This document shows, piece by piece, positions 12,701 to 24,064 of a DNA stretch of 64,000 nucleotides. Source of the DNA: Neospora caninum Liverpool (lineage: Eukaryota; Apicomplexa; Conoidasida; Eucoccidiorida; Sarcocystidae); assembly GCF_000208865.1 (NCBI RefSeq), contig NC_018390.1, positions 2,555,770 through 2,619,769 of the forward strand, read 5' to 3'. A program made the position numbers and the translations under genes. The notes beneath the pieces were generated by a model that saw nothing but the letters and a program-made list of their open reading frames with translations, was not told the DNA's origin and ran no database searches. Each line of letters starts with the position of its first letter. The stretch's first letter is position 1.

Positions 12701-15700
12701 CGGGCGCACTGTGTTTCCTCTTCTTGCTCGACGTCGTCTCGAGAGCTCTTCTCGACTCTTTTCGCGCTTTCCCTGCAGGCGGCCTGAAGCAAAGGACTTC
12801 GGATTTAACGCCGCCGATCGTGTATTCGGAGCAAGGGGCTTGTACAAGGAGAACGACGTCGACTACTACAAGAAATTCTTCAAGGACAGATATCGGCGGC
12901 TCGATGGTAACAGAAAGTCTCAATTGCCTTCGTTCAACTACGCCTCCGGTGTCAGTGCACCCCGCGCATAGCTGAACATATGCACGTATATTCCGATATA
13001 TCCATTCAGGGATGTATATGTTCATGTATTGGTAGCCATGTATGTCCGTGTTTTCCTGTCATTCTATCGGGCTCTCTCTCCTTACTTACCTTTAGAGGTG
13101 TATATACTACTTTAGCTGACTACGGTATATGTCGGCCACGTGCCTGTTTATTTATGCAGATGTGTATTCATGCATCAGTTTCGATATCGCGTTCTCTCGA
13201 TGCCTCTCTGTGTGATGTCACCCCATGGAGGTGGATAAACATCGCGATGAGCTGTGTGTGAAAAACGATGTGAGATGGAGACACGTCTGGCCGAAAGGCA
13301 ACTGCACATCTCTCACGTTCACCTTTTTTCCCGAGGTTTTGTGTCCAGGGAAGGAGCGCCAAGCCTCGCAACTCCTCAAGGTTCAGTCGGCCGCCGACGG
13401 GGTGGCGAAGAAGCCTTCAAAGCAGCCGTACATCCCCCCGAAGAAATACTGGTACCCCACAACCTCTCGTCATCTACGTTTTGTCTCTGCTTTCTTCGTT
13501 AATAGCGTAAAATGCGTCTTGAGCTGTACCACAATCGCGCGAATCCAAGGCCTGGGACTTGGCTGGCCACAAACGCCCTCTTGGCGTCTCTGCGGCGACC
13601 GGTTTCAGGCGCCACGTGCCTCCTCGCCCTCTGCTTCCCAGCGTGTCGCCTCGCCCGTCTGGTCTCCGAGCGAGGCGTGTCCGTGTCTTCTCACAACGGG
13701 CTTTCGTCCTCGCCTCGTTTCTTTCTTCGTTTTTTCGCATGCATTCTCCGCCCCCTGTGTCCCCCTCGGCCTCTCTCACCTGTCCTTTCTGCCTACGTCT
13801 TTGCCTTGGCGTTTTAGGTACAAGGAGAACTATTGCTCCCCGCTCCCGTCCGAGGTGCGTAACCTCCCGAGTCTGACTCTCAAGTTTGCGCTGATGAACG
13901 AGGCTCGTCTCGTCAAAACAGGTACGTCACGCGCGTCGTGCCCACATCTGCGTCTCCTTATTTACAGTGCTGTCCCCTCGGCCTGCTCGCCTTCCGGCTT
14001 CACTGGGGAGGGTGTATCGATGCGGCCAGCGTCGCGTTTGCGTTGCGACACTTTCCGCCGAAAGGAGGGGCGCGGGGGGAGACGGAGGCAGCTCCTACTC
14101 GCGCCTGTCTCTCTCGCGCGCTTCATCTCAAATTTTCTCAACGGCCTTGGTGTCTGACTCGCGGCGATTTGCTATTTCGTTTCCGACGAACTCACGAGAT
14201 AGCGCAACGTCCCTCCAAACATGTCACCACGGCGTTGAGCCTGTCTACATCCGGACCCTCGGAAATCGCTTTCAGTCATTCCACTCTCTGTATAAAACAG
14301 CGATACACGGACACAAATGGGGCAACATAGAGAGTTGCAGATAGCGACATCGACTTGCTCCTGATCATACACATGCATATGCAAATATATGCCACGCCGC
14401 GTACATGCATGCATGGTCTCTTCCCTTTGTGCATCACTGGGGATCATCGAGTTGGATGGCCTGTTTCTGCGTTTGCATTCTTAGCTCTTTTCCTGAGCTT
14501 GCTCTGTCTTTCGGTTTCTTTTTTCGCCATTTTTCGCCCCTCCGATCCGCCTGTTTTCCCTGGTCTTCTCTCAGGTCGTACCCCCTTGAACCTTCCGCTC
14601 TGGCGGGCCTTCGAGGCTCGGCTGTTGCAGCTGGCGGGGCCGCGCACGCACGTACGCGCCGCGACGCTCCTTCGGGCTCTGCATGCAATGAGCAAAATTC
14701 ACCACCCTGTCCTTCCGGCAACCATCGAGGGAACAATCAGGTGACTGGCAGATCAACGAAGTGCATCGACAAACGCCTCGAGTTCTCTGCACAGACACCT
14801 TCAGGAATGTCACTATCTCCCCTTTAAATGCGTATATCCCATATGCATGTACATATATATATATACATACATACATGTGTATGGAAGTCCGATGGGTGTA
14901 GGTGTTGTATATTTTGGTATTAGTATTTTGTACGTTAACGTCTGCATACTGGGAGCAGCACTCGCCTTGTTCGCGCTTCGACTCCCGAGGGACAAAAACC
15001 TGAATAGGCTAACAGGTGAATCAAGGGGTGACAGGATACGCTCATGCACACGCTTCGCGTGCATGCACAGGTTTCTGCTTGTTTTGTCGGCGTGTAAACG
15101 AAGCAGCGTTCTCGGGACAGCCCGAGTTGTCTTTGTCTTTCGCCCCTCGTGAGCGAAGCGTTCTGCGCCGCTTCCGTGCCCACATTGTTATTCTCTCGCC
15201 GCGGGAGTCTTGCGCTGTAACTCTCTCACCAAAGTTTCCGCGCCCTCCCTGCGATGTCGGATCATCCGCAGGGGGTTAATGTTCCGAGAGGCGAGCCTCA
15301 AGCCTCAGCACTACGTTTTTCTTTACCAGGTAAGGCGGTCCTCGAAGCCTCGTCTTTTTCAGCCTCTTCTCTTTCATTCCCTCGTTTTCGAACGCCAAAA
15401 GCACAATCAGTTGACGCAGTTCAGCGTCTCGAGAACCACTCGCTGACGCATCCAAACGAAGGCGCCTCCCTTCGCGATGGACTTCGCCCGACACAAACTG
15501 CCCCCCTCCCCCGCCCTTCCCCCCCCCGTCAGCAGTGAATGTCCCCGTCTCGTTCGTGTGCCATCGCCCGCGCCCCACCTCTCCTTCTTCTGTTTTTTTT
15601 GGTTAAGCTCCTGGCGTTTCTCTCCCATCCTTGTTTCGCGGAGGGGATGCGCGCATTTCGTGCACCTCATTGCGTTCCAGCCTCGCCCGGGCCGAGTCGT

Positions 15701-16235
15701 TCTCTCTCACGGTCGATTCCCCTCTCTTTCCCACCCCCTCCATCTCTTTGCCGTGCTGGTTTGCGTGCGTCTGCATGCCGTCGCGCATCCGCTTCTGCCT
15801 CCGGTGGGGCTGCAGGCGCTCTCTCGATTCCGCTATCGCCACGGCTACCTGGTGAAAGGCCTCAAGGAGATGATGCTCTCTTGGTCGACTCTTCGCAACA
15901 ACTTCCTCGTGAAGGTGAGGGCGCGCGATATACACGACGAGCCCGAACGCCTGGAGACCGCGAGACAACAGGCGTGTTTTAGCGCCACTTGGGGATGCGC
16001 AGTGCTACCAAGCGCGTATGAACTGCGAGTTGAAAAAAGCAGCCAGACTCGCTGCAACGCAATGTCGTCCTCCCACTCAGCACGATCTGTCGCTAATCGC
16101 GCGCCTCCACGGAACAGCGCCAAACAGCCGGAAGGTTCCTGGAGTCACCCAATAGACCTCATCGCCTCTCCTCAAAACCTTACTCACTTCGAAGCATACA
16201 ATCCCACGCACACCTAGACAGATTTATTCATATAT

Positions 16236-16273
<38 letters not shown>

Positions 16274-18746
16274 GTACATATATGTACATATATGTGGTGG
16301 AAATAATGTATATATGTTATGCAAATGACGGCGAGGTGTTGGAGATGAGGGGAACCCGGCCACGACGCGAGCGCTGGGTAGGCGTGGCCGTTGCATCGCG
16401 TTTCGCTTTCCGTTGTGCTGGCAACCTGGTACGAATGCGAGGAAACGCGTCTTCTTGCCTCGGGAGGGTTCTCGCCTGCCGCGTTTCCCTGTCAGGAGGC
16501 GCAAAGAGGCCTTTCACATGCACGCGTTCTGCGTCCAGAAATCGACGTGCTGTCCTCTGTCCAGCAGCGGACCTCCGCTTTTGCCCTTGGTCCTTTACAG
16601 GGCGTATCTCTCCGCCGTGTGTGCTGTCCGGGAAGACAAGGGAAAACGGCGACAAACCGAGCGAGACTTATCTGCTGCCGGCTCTCGCAGAACGCGCCAC
16701 GGAACTGTTTCGCTTTTGTGGCGAAAGTGTCTTCTGATTCTGCATGCGATTTTGGGGCCCCTGCTGCAGGCTGCAAACGCCATATGCAAGCTCGACCTCG
16801 CTGATCACATTCTCGTCCAACCCCTCAAAGTGACACTCGCCGCGCGCATTCCCAATTTCTCACGTACGTCTACATATACATATATACATATATACATATA
16901 TACATATATACATATATACATATACATATATACATATATAGATATATACATATACATTTATACATATACCTATATACATATACATATGTACATATACATA
17001 TATACATCTACATATATACATATACATATATACATCTACATATATACATATACATATATACATATACATATATACATATACATATATACATATACATACA
17101 TTAACAGATATACATACATAAACAGATATATATATATATATATATATATACAGACATTGCCGGTATATGCATCCACATACGTAAACGTGGGCAAACAGCT
17201 GCATGTGTCCGCGCATATGTGTAGATATTTTGAAGGGAGGTGGTCTCTTTCATTTCCGTGCATTTTCGCTCTCTCTCTGTAGATATACTCGTACGTATGT
17301 AGATATGTGTATTCATGTGCAGACAACGACGCGTATACTCATGCGATCGCAATGTACATATTTATACACGTATGCTCGTGGTTAAGATTCTGTTGTGTCA
17401 TGTTTGAGGATTTGTCTCCCTGTGTCCTCGTTCGCCTCTTCTCTCCTTTTACTCTCCCTTTTTTCTTTGATCTTTTCAGCAAGCGACTGTCGTCGGCTGA
17501 AGTGGATTACTGTCCTGAACCTGTTCTCGGACTCCATGATTCTCTCGTTCCTCCGCGTATGCCACAAACACGAAGACGTTTTCCAAACCTACTCGCGCAA
17601 CCTGCAACTCGTCGAGCTCTATCTCCGTCTTGAGAAACCTGAGGTGTACGCCCAGCTTCCCCCCACGACGCAGTTCTTCCTCGAGTGTCTCCGGAAAACC
17701 CACACTGAAGGTGTGCAGCCAGAGGCAAAGTAACATGCATGCATGCGCCCTCCCCTGTGCTTTCCCCGCCGTCTCCCTGTTTTCTGTCGGTGGCTCCTAG
17801 CTGTGTTTTTGAGGGCGACCGTGCTACATTTCGTCTCCTTTTTTCTCCTTCGAAGCATTCGCGTTTTTCTCGCGCTGGCGTCGCGGTTCTTCGCACGTTC
17901 GGCACCTGGGTTTCGTGATTCTGCTGTTCTGGTAGCCGTTTTGCATTTCCTTCCTGTACCCTTGTCTCGCGTTTGCTTAGCTTCTCCGCCTGCCGGATTT
18001 CGCTCGTCTCTGCTTGCGAGAGGAGAACCTGCATATGCCTCAGGAGACGTCGATCTGTCTCATCGTCTCGCGGTTTGCTGCTTCCTTCAGATGCTGAGAG
18101 GGACGAGAGTGACGTCGATTCAGATGAAGAGGAGGATGCAACTGAACCGCCGCTCCCGTCCGTGTTGGGAGACATCCAACAGCCTGAGCTGGCGTCGTCT
18201 TCCCTGAGTGTCGCCGACTTCCTCCCTCATCTGTCGACCGCTCATCCTGCTCCCTCTGCATCTCCTTCTACTCTCTTTTCCCGTCCTCCATCTCCTCATT
18301 CGTCGTCTTCTTCTCCCTCTTCGTCTTCTTCTCCCTCTTCGTCTTCTTCTCCCTCTTCTTCTTCTGTTTTGCCTGTTGCGTCGTCTTCGGAAACTGTCAG
18401 TGAGGCAATGAACCCTCCTCGAGGCCACAACGCAACTGCAGTCGAAGAACAGGGACACTCCACGAACCCTCCCCACGGTCCACCCACTGCATCCGAAAGC
18501 TCGGAAACAAACGAATCGGCGCCCTCCGCTTTGCCGGCGCCTTCGCCCAAGTGTACATACAGCTCCGCGTTGCATGCAGACGTTAGCAACATGCTGTACA
18601 AGATCGGCATTGACCACACTAACTCCGTCATGGCAGGTATGTCCTCTTGCTCCCGTGTGCCCTTTCTCGTTCCGGATATATTTATTTTGTTATACAGGTA
18701 GTATACGTGGGATTGGCATGTGTACGGAATACGAGTATTAACCAGC

Positions 18747-18788
<42 letters not shown>

Positions 18789-19722
18789 TGTATAGACACT
18801 CATGTCAAAATGAAGTTTCTTCGGGGCTGTTCTCCAGAGAGAGACGGTTTTTTTTTTTGGCTTTCCCAAAACGCGCAGGGTGAAGGTCAAGAGGCCGTGC
18901 CGCGTTTGCGGCATTTTGCGGCTCTTCTGCCTCCTCGCCATCTCGCTGCTGCGCGTTATCGCCGTTTCTTCGTCCGCTATTCTGCGGATCCTCATCGAAC
19001 GTTCAGTCACGGATTCTCTCCCGTCGAGTGCCCCGGGGAGTTGGTCCTCCGCGCGAATAGAACGCCGCCTCTTTCTCGTGAAGGTGGAATCGTTCTCTCG
19101 CGTTTTCTCGCCCTGTGTCTCTACCTCACTCTCTTTTTTCCCCTCCGTCTCTTTTCTCCCCCTGAGAGTGTCTCTTGACTCCCCTTCTCGTGTCTCCTTG
19201 CGGTCTTGTCCGTTCTGTCTGAACCGCTTTTTTTCACTTTTTTCTTCCTTGCATGCGCTCCCCAGGCCCGCTGACAGTCGACATGTTCCATGAGGCTTCT
19301 CAGACGGTCATTGAGACGTGCCCAGCCTTTCAGTTCTACTCCAACAGCGTTCAATTCACAGCTCTAAGCAAAAGGTGAGACTGACGAGAGACCCTCCCCT
19401 CTAGCTTATCTTTTTCAGAATGGTTTTTAGGATGCGTTTTGAGTTACGCCCTCTCTCCCTCTCTCTGCGTGTCCCTCTGGCGGCGTCTGCTCCTGCCTCG
19501 CTCACGGGGTGGGTGTGGAGTCGAAACGTTTTTTTTCTCGCATTTGCCTTCTTGCGCGCCTGCAGGAGACACCAACTCCTCCTGTCGATGGGCTTTAAAC
19601 TTGTCCTCGTTCCGCATCAACGCTGGTCGTCGCTGGCAACGGAGGAAGAGAAGAAAAAGCTGCTCATGTCTCTTCTTCCTCACAGCGTCCTCCACTCCGC
19701 CTTCTCGCCGGCGTCTCTGTAG
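9741..19722 (+). CDS. RAP domain-containing protein, probably mitochondrial
   Basis: Fifteen exons give an 868-residue frame with every junction in phase: 9741-10228, 10781-10964, 11446-11511, 12036-12109, 12779-12906, 13349-13451, 13818-13921, 14575-14740, 15272-15329, 15816-15914, 16770-16863, 17480-17710, 18091-18636, 19266-19374 and 19566-19722. The C terminus (about residue 790 on) has the RAP pattern, ending in [20 protein letters not shown] followed by W. Before it are alpha-helical stretches such as [19 protein letters not shown], like the helical repeats of organellar RNA-binding RAP proteins. The N terminus is Ser/Ala/Arg-rich with no acidic residues for about 50 positions, consistent with a mitochondrial presequence. 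Exon 13 carries an acidic patch and a Ser-rich low-complexity run. Exons 2-4 have no recognised domain and are supported only by splice sites and phase. RAP proteins bind organellar RNA; the target is unknown. Confidence 0.7.
10309..10347. repeat. Tandem 19-bp duplication
   Basis: cagacgacgccgtgaaacg occurs twice in direct tandem in intron 1 of the RAP gene. Confidence 0.8.
16225..16310. repeat. (TA)n microsatellite in an intron
   Basis: Near-pure TA dinucleotide run grading into gtacatatat repeats, inside the RAP gene intron 15915-16769. Confidence 0.9.
16868..17155. repeat. Long (TATACA)n/(TA)n microsatellite cluster
   Basis: About 290 bases of degenerate tatacatatacatata-type repeats start five bases after the strong donor C|GTACGT of RAP gene exon 11 and end in pure (TA)n. 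They occupy the first half of intron 16864-17479. Confidence 0.9.
18300..18366. repeat. Ser-rich coding microsatellite
   Basis: Tandem tcttcttctccctcttcg-type repeats encode Ser/Pro-Ser runs in RAP gene exon 13 (18091-18636). The coding frame is kept. Confidence 0.85.
18751..18785. repeat. (TA)n microsatellite
   Basis: Pure TA dinucleotide run in the RAP gene intron 18637-19265. Confidence 0.95.
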
Positions 19723-21587
19723 TCCTTTGGTGTCTCGCACCGACGAGACTACGCGTTCTTTCCGCGCTCTGTCAGCTTCCCGTCTCGCCAGAGTGTCTCT
19801 TTTAATTCCTTCTTTTCGTTTATCTCAACCTGCGACACTGCGGTCTCAGCATGTCCGCATTACCGCAAGAGAACGAACGCTTTTATCGTCTCTCTCTCTC
19901 CCACTGTCCTCTCCATTACAGTTTTCCTCCTTTCCTCTCCCGGCGCGCACGCTGTGTGCGTCTGTGGATGGGGTGTTTTCTTCGCAAGCTAGCCGCGTTG
20001 TGGCTGCTCTCTCTGGCGCGAAATTAAAACGCAGGAGACTCTCTTAACAGGCTGCAACTGAAACAGAAAACTCTCTTTTTTCCTCTATAGTCTCTGTGCC
20101 GACCCCCCCTTTTTCCCTCTATCTCGCCATTCTATATATGCGTCGCAACAGCCACCAAAAAAACCAAAGGCTCGGCGTGTTTTCTCTCTTCTCTCTGTTA
20201 TACGCCTGGGGAGCCTCTTGCTTGTCACTATACCTCCCTCTTGCTCTCCCCGTTTCCCTCTTTCTCTCTCCTTTTCCCTCTTTCTCTCTCCTTTTGCATC
20301 TTTCTCTCTACTTTTCCTCCTGTCTCTGCGGCTTTCCATTCGCCTTCTGCTCGGCATTGTCGACCGAGACAGGAAGCGAGAAACGATTCGCGCCCGCAAC
20401 AAACGCTCTCTCCTTGCGCGTCGGTCCTCTTTCTTGTTTCTCGCTTTCCTTCTTTAGCGTTCGAGAATTTGTCTGCGCCAGGCGCCATCGAGAAGGCGGC
20501 TAGAGCAGCGGAAGAGAGCTACGACACAGGCAGCCGTTCTCGAACGCTAAAGAAAGGAAAAAGAGAAACAAGGAAAGAGGACCGACGCGCAGGGAGAGAG
20601 TATTTTTTTCAGCGTAGCAAAACGGGAGGAAAGCGGAGAGGGCGTTTCCGAGAGCTCCCGTAGAAACACGTATTTGTCGCCGGCAGAGAAGCGTTCGAAG
20701 TTGGAGATACGCCGGATCCGACTCGGAGTGTACAGACACCCGAGACGCAACCCGACCGTGCAGCGACAGTCGACGCAAACACGAAAAAGGGACGACAGTG
20801 GAACGCACGTGAGACAGGACTTGAAGCCGTCCTCGAGACCAGAGAAAGCAACAAGAGACAGAGAAACAGCGGAGTCAAGAAAGCGCAGAACGCACAGTGC
20901 GCGAACCGCACGTTTCTTCATCCATGTTTTTAGCGTACCCACCAAGCAAGAGAAAACATCTTCTCGCTGGCTGGCCGACGCAAATCGCAGACCCGAAAGG
21001 TTTCTCCTCTTTCTTCTCTGCACTGAACTTCGCGTCGGTGCAGTGACTCATCTCGTGGAAGGCTCGTTTTCTCTCTCTCCCTTTTGGTGTGTTTGAAGAC
21101 AAGAAGCCCCGTTCTCGCCATCTTGACTTGGCCTTTTTCACATTGGAATTTTCTCCCTTGGCGACCACGCTCAGACGTCGTCTCTGCGATCCCCGCCTCT
21201 CTTCTTGAACCTAACCCCGGTCCGGAAAAAACCGTCGTGGGCTGCATGTCTAAGATGCGGGAGTGTCCCTTCTCTCGCTCTCTCTCGCTGACTTCTCCCT
21301 CTGAGGCCGTTATCTCGCTGACCTCCTGTGCCGTAACGAGTGTTTCTCTGCTTTGCGGTTACGCCTTCGCTCTTCTCTCGGATCTTCTCTCCACTCTGTC
21401 CGATCTCGTCGTCTCTCTCTCCCTCAACTCCTCCTCCTGTCTCTGTGCCCGCCGGCGTACACGGGAGATCGACAGCCGGTCAGCGCTCTCTCCTGACTCG
21501 CCGACTGCGTTTTACCAATCAACTTCGATTCGACAAAAATGCCAGGAAGGTTTTGTCTCCGCCTGGTCGATCTGTGCGTTCTTGGCC
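19723..21587. other. Convergent intergenic region (3' flanks of RAP gene and prefoldin 4)
   Basis: No exon with family similarity was found. It should hold both 3' UTRs. Its notable content is a near-perfect inverted repeat at 20405-20601. Confidence 0.5.
20405..20601. repeat. Inverted repeat, arms about 63-65 bp, 69-base spacer
   Basis: Left arm 20405-20467 and right arm 20537-20601 are reverse complements with a handful of mismatches and one-base gaps. Shared blocks include gcgcgtcggtcctcttt and tctttagcgttcgagaa. The spacer is 20468-20536. Transcribed RNA from either strand could fold into a long hairpin. Confidence 0.9.
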
Positions 21588-22216
21588 TCATTTGTCCAGG
21601 TTGATTCTGTCTCCGAACTCGCCGTAGAGTTTCGTCTTCAACTCGGTCATTTCTTTCTTCGTCGCCTCCAGCTCCTCTTTGCACTCGTCCAGGATCTTTT
21701 GCTTCTCCGTGATTTGGTTCTCAATCTCCTCCTCAATCGTGTCCGTGTCGACTGACGCGAAACACTCGCCTTTCAAGAAAAAGGAAAACAAAAGATGACA
21801 GAAACAAGCATTGTCGGCACTGGCTGTTTACAGGAGGCAACACTTCATTCTTCTCTGCTTTTCGCCCTTCATCCCTTCCACTGACGGTTTACGGTTTGCA
21901 CCCTCTCACAAAAAAAGCCCAACAGGCGCCTGCGGGGCACTCGCCGCTGTACGTACTCAGGCGCGTCGGGGACGGCGTCTCTCGCGGGGGCTGATCTTCG
22001 CCAAGTTTAAAAAACGCCAGGAGGCGGAAACTCACCTATCTTCAGCATGATGTCGTTGGGATCGACAACGATCATGGCCTCTTCTTGAGCGTCTCGGAGC
22101 GTGCGCAGCGCGTCCGTAAGCTTCTCGATTCGAGATTCCAAATCGACGTATTTGTGGTTGAGGCTGCTGAAGCGGCAAATCCGCGCCTGAGCCTCTTCCG
22201 TCACTTCGACGTCCAT
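21588..22216 (-). CDS. PFD4: Prefoldin subunit 4
   Basis: Two exons, 22216-22036 and 21769-21588, joined at a phase-1 junction (ATAG|GTGAGT to GAAAG|GCGAG), encode 120 residues, the usual size of this beta-type prefoldin. Family features: EVTEEAQARICRFSSLNHKY at the start, the central strand segment with DPNDIMLKIG, and the C-terminal coiled coil ending LYGEFGDRINLDK, which aligns with the YAKFG.NINLE ending of PFD4. Prefoldin is a hexameric cytosolic chaperone that hands unfolded actin and tubulin to CCT. The chosen ATG follows an acceptor-like TTTTCCCAG directly, so a 5' UTR intron, or a short upstream coding exon, is likely. Confidence 0.9.
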
Positions 22217-22224
22217 CCTGGGAA

Positions 22225-22340
22225 AACACAGCGAAGGAAAGGAGAGGCAGGAGAACGGAAAGGAGAGGCAGGAGAACAGAAAGGAGAGGCAGGAGAACAG
22301 AAAGGAGAGGCAGGAGAACAGAAAGGAGAGGCAGAAGAAC
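22225..22340. repeat. 21-bp minisatellite upstream of prefoldin 4
   Basis: About five tandem copies of a unit near aaaggagaggcaggagaacag, just 5' of the presumed PFD4 start exon, in a probable 5' UTR intron or promoter. Confidence 0.9.
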
Positions 22341-24064
22341 GGGGGAGAAGAAACGCGAGGAAAGAAGAAAAGGAGAAGAAAACGATAGAGGGGCTGAGGA
22401 CGGGGCAGAGGAACAAGTGTCTCGCAGCGCCAAGAAGGCGAGCGGAAGCCAAGAGACGAGAGAGGAAGACAAGAGACACAATACGAGAGGGCGGAGAAGG
22501 ACGGTCGAAGCCGGGAATTGCGATGAGGAACAGCACTTCACAGGGACAGACGGGAACAAAACTGCATAGAGGCACCGACACAAAGGGAGAGACAAACCCG
22601 AGGGAGAAAAGACAGCAAAGCCAGGGATTACAAATGCAGAGACACTGGAAAGCACGAGTCGACTTCGTCCAGTGCGTCCGTCCTCGTTTCACACGGACTT
22701 AAGACACGCAAAAATCGGACAAGAACAAGACTCGCTTCCGGCCCTTCTCGTTCTCTCCTTTTCATGTTTCTTTGGTGTGCAGGAAATACACCGTCCTTCT
22801 CTCCCTTCGCGTTTTCTTCGCGGTGCGAGCCGTGCATGCAAGCGATGCACACGCGAGGTCGGACGTGTGCAAAGTCGTGAAACGCTTCCTCGCCATGTGT
22901 TCGTTTTCTGGCGAAATCGCCGACAAAAGGTGAAGTGAATGATGACGAGAGAAAGGCAAGGAAGATAGCCGAGTAGAGATCTGCTCTTTCCTTTTGGAGA
23001 AACAAAATCAAGAGACAGCCTCCACGCCAAGCCGACAAACTCACACTGTTCCGGTTTCTGTATAGACACCTGAGAACGGGGAAACCTTTCCTTTTCCTTC
23101 GCTCCTGTCTCCAGCAACCGTCAATGATCGAGACCGTTGTTTCGGTAACTTCAGCATCGCCTCAGCACGAAAGTCGAGACGACACATGATGTTGCAGCTA
23201 GACAGGCGCTCAGGAATCAACGGAGGGAAGAACACCTCAGTGTCCCTTCTCTTCGGCTTTTGACCTCGTTCTTCTGTGTGTTCCTTCTCCTCTGTCCGTT
23301 CTCTAACCTGCGTCTGTTCATTCCACTCTTTCCTTCGTTTTTCGACTCTCGCTCCTGCTGTCGTCCATTCAGTCTGCCTGCTTGTCTCTCTGGCGAGCGC
23401 TGCATGCTTCGCCTCCTCCCGTGCTTCTAGTCATTGCTTCTCTTCTGCTCTCTTCCTCTCTGCGTTCGACTGCTCTCGCCCCCAAAAGCTCGTGCTCCTT
23501 ACAATTACTTGCGCGTTTTCTTGTGTTTTCTTCGTTTCCTGCCGCTCTAGATACCACCCTCACGGCTTTTCCAGCTCTTCGTCCCTCCTTTTGCCTCTCT
23601 TTTCCCCTCTCTGTTTGTCTCCCCCCCCTCCTTTTCTTTCCCTACTTTCTCTCTCTCCGTTTGTCTCTCTTTCTCTCTCTCTGTTTGTCTGTCTTTCTCT
23701 TTCTGCGTTGCTTTCTATCGGTTGTTTGCGCTCTCCGAATGTGCGCGTTCTCAATCGTGAAACCTGAGGAACGAGCAGAAAAAGCAAACGCCTCTTGGGG
23801 CAGACACCAGGCCGGCTCTGGATGAGGAAGAAAGCGTGAGGACGGGGAACCCGACAACGGGCATTAGCCGTTTCACACCTCCTCGCTGGACCTTTCTCTG
23901 ACAGCCGACAAAATCCACCTTCGCTTTTGTGCGGAGCGCAAAGGGAGAACAAAGCGAGGAAAGAGACAGCCTTATCAGGCAACCAAGAAAACTAAAACGG
24001 TGTGACGGAGGAAAGGCAAGAGAAGAAACCAGAGAGAAGTTCTGTTCGCAGGACGCGATTCACC
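22341..24064. promoter_or_regulatory. Divergent intergenic region between prefoldin 4 and CEP104
   Basis: Start codons at 22216 (minus) and 24065 (plus) face apart. Two TGCATGC words occur (around 22823 and 23401), a motif known from coccidian promoters as an ApiAP2 target. Pyrimidine runs occupy about 23580-23730. No coding exon was recognised. Confidence 0.45.

Noticed and set aside
16550..16735. Open plus-strand segment just upstream of RAP exon 11 that reads like helical protein
   Set aside because: Using it would leave an intron of about 30 bases and a phase clash with the next exon; it is better taken as intron.
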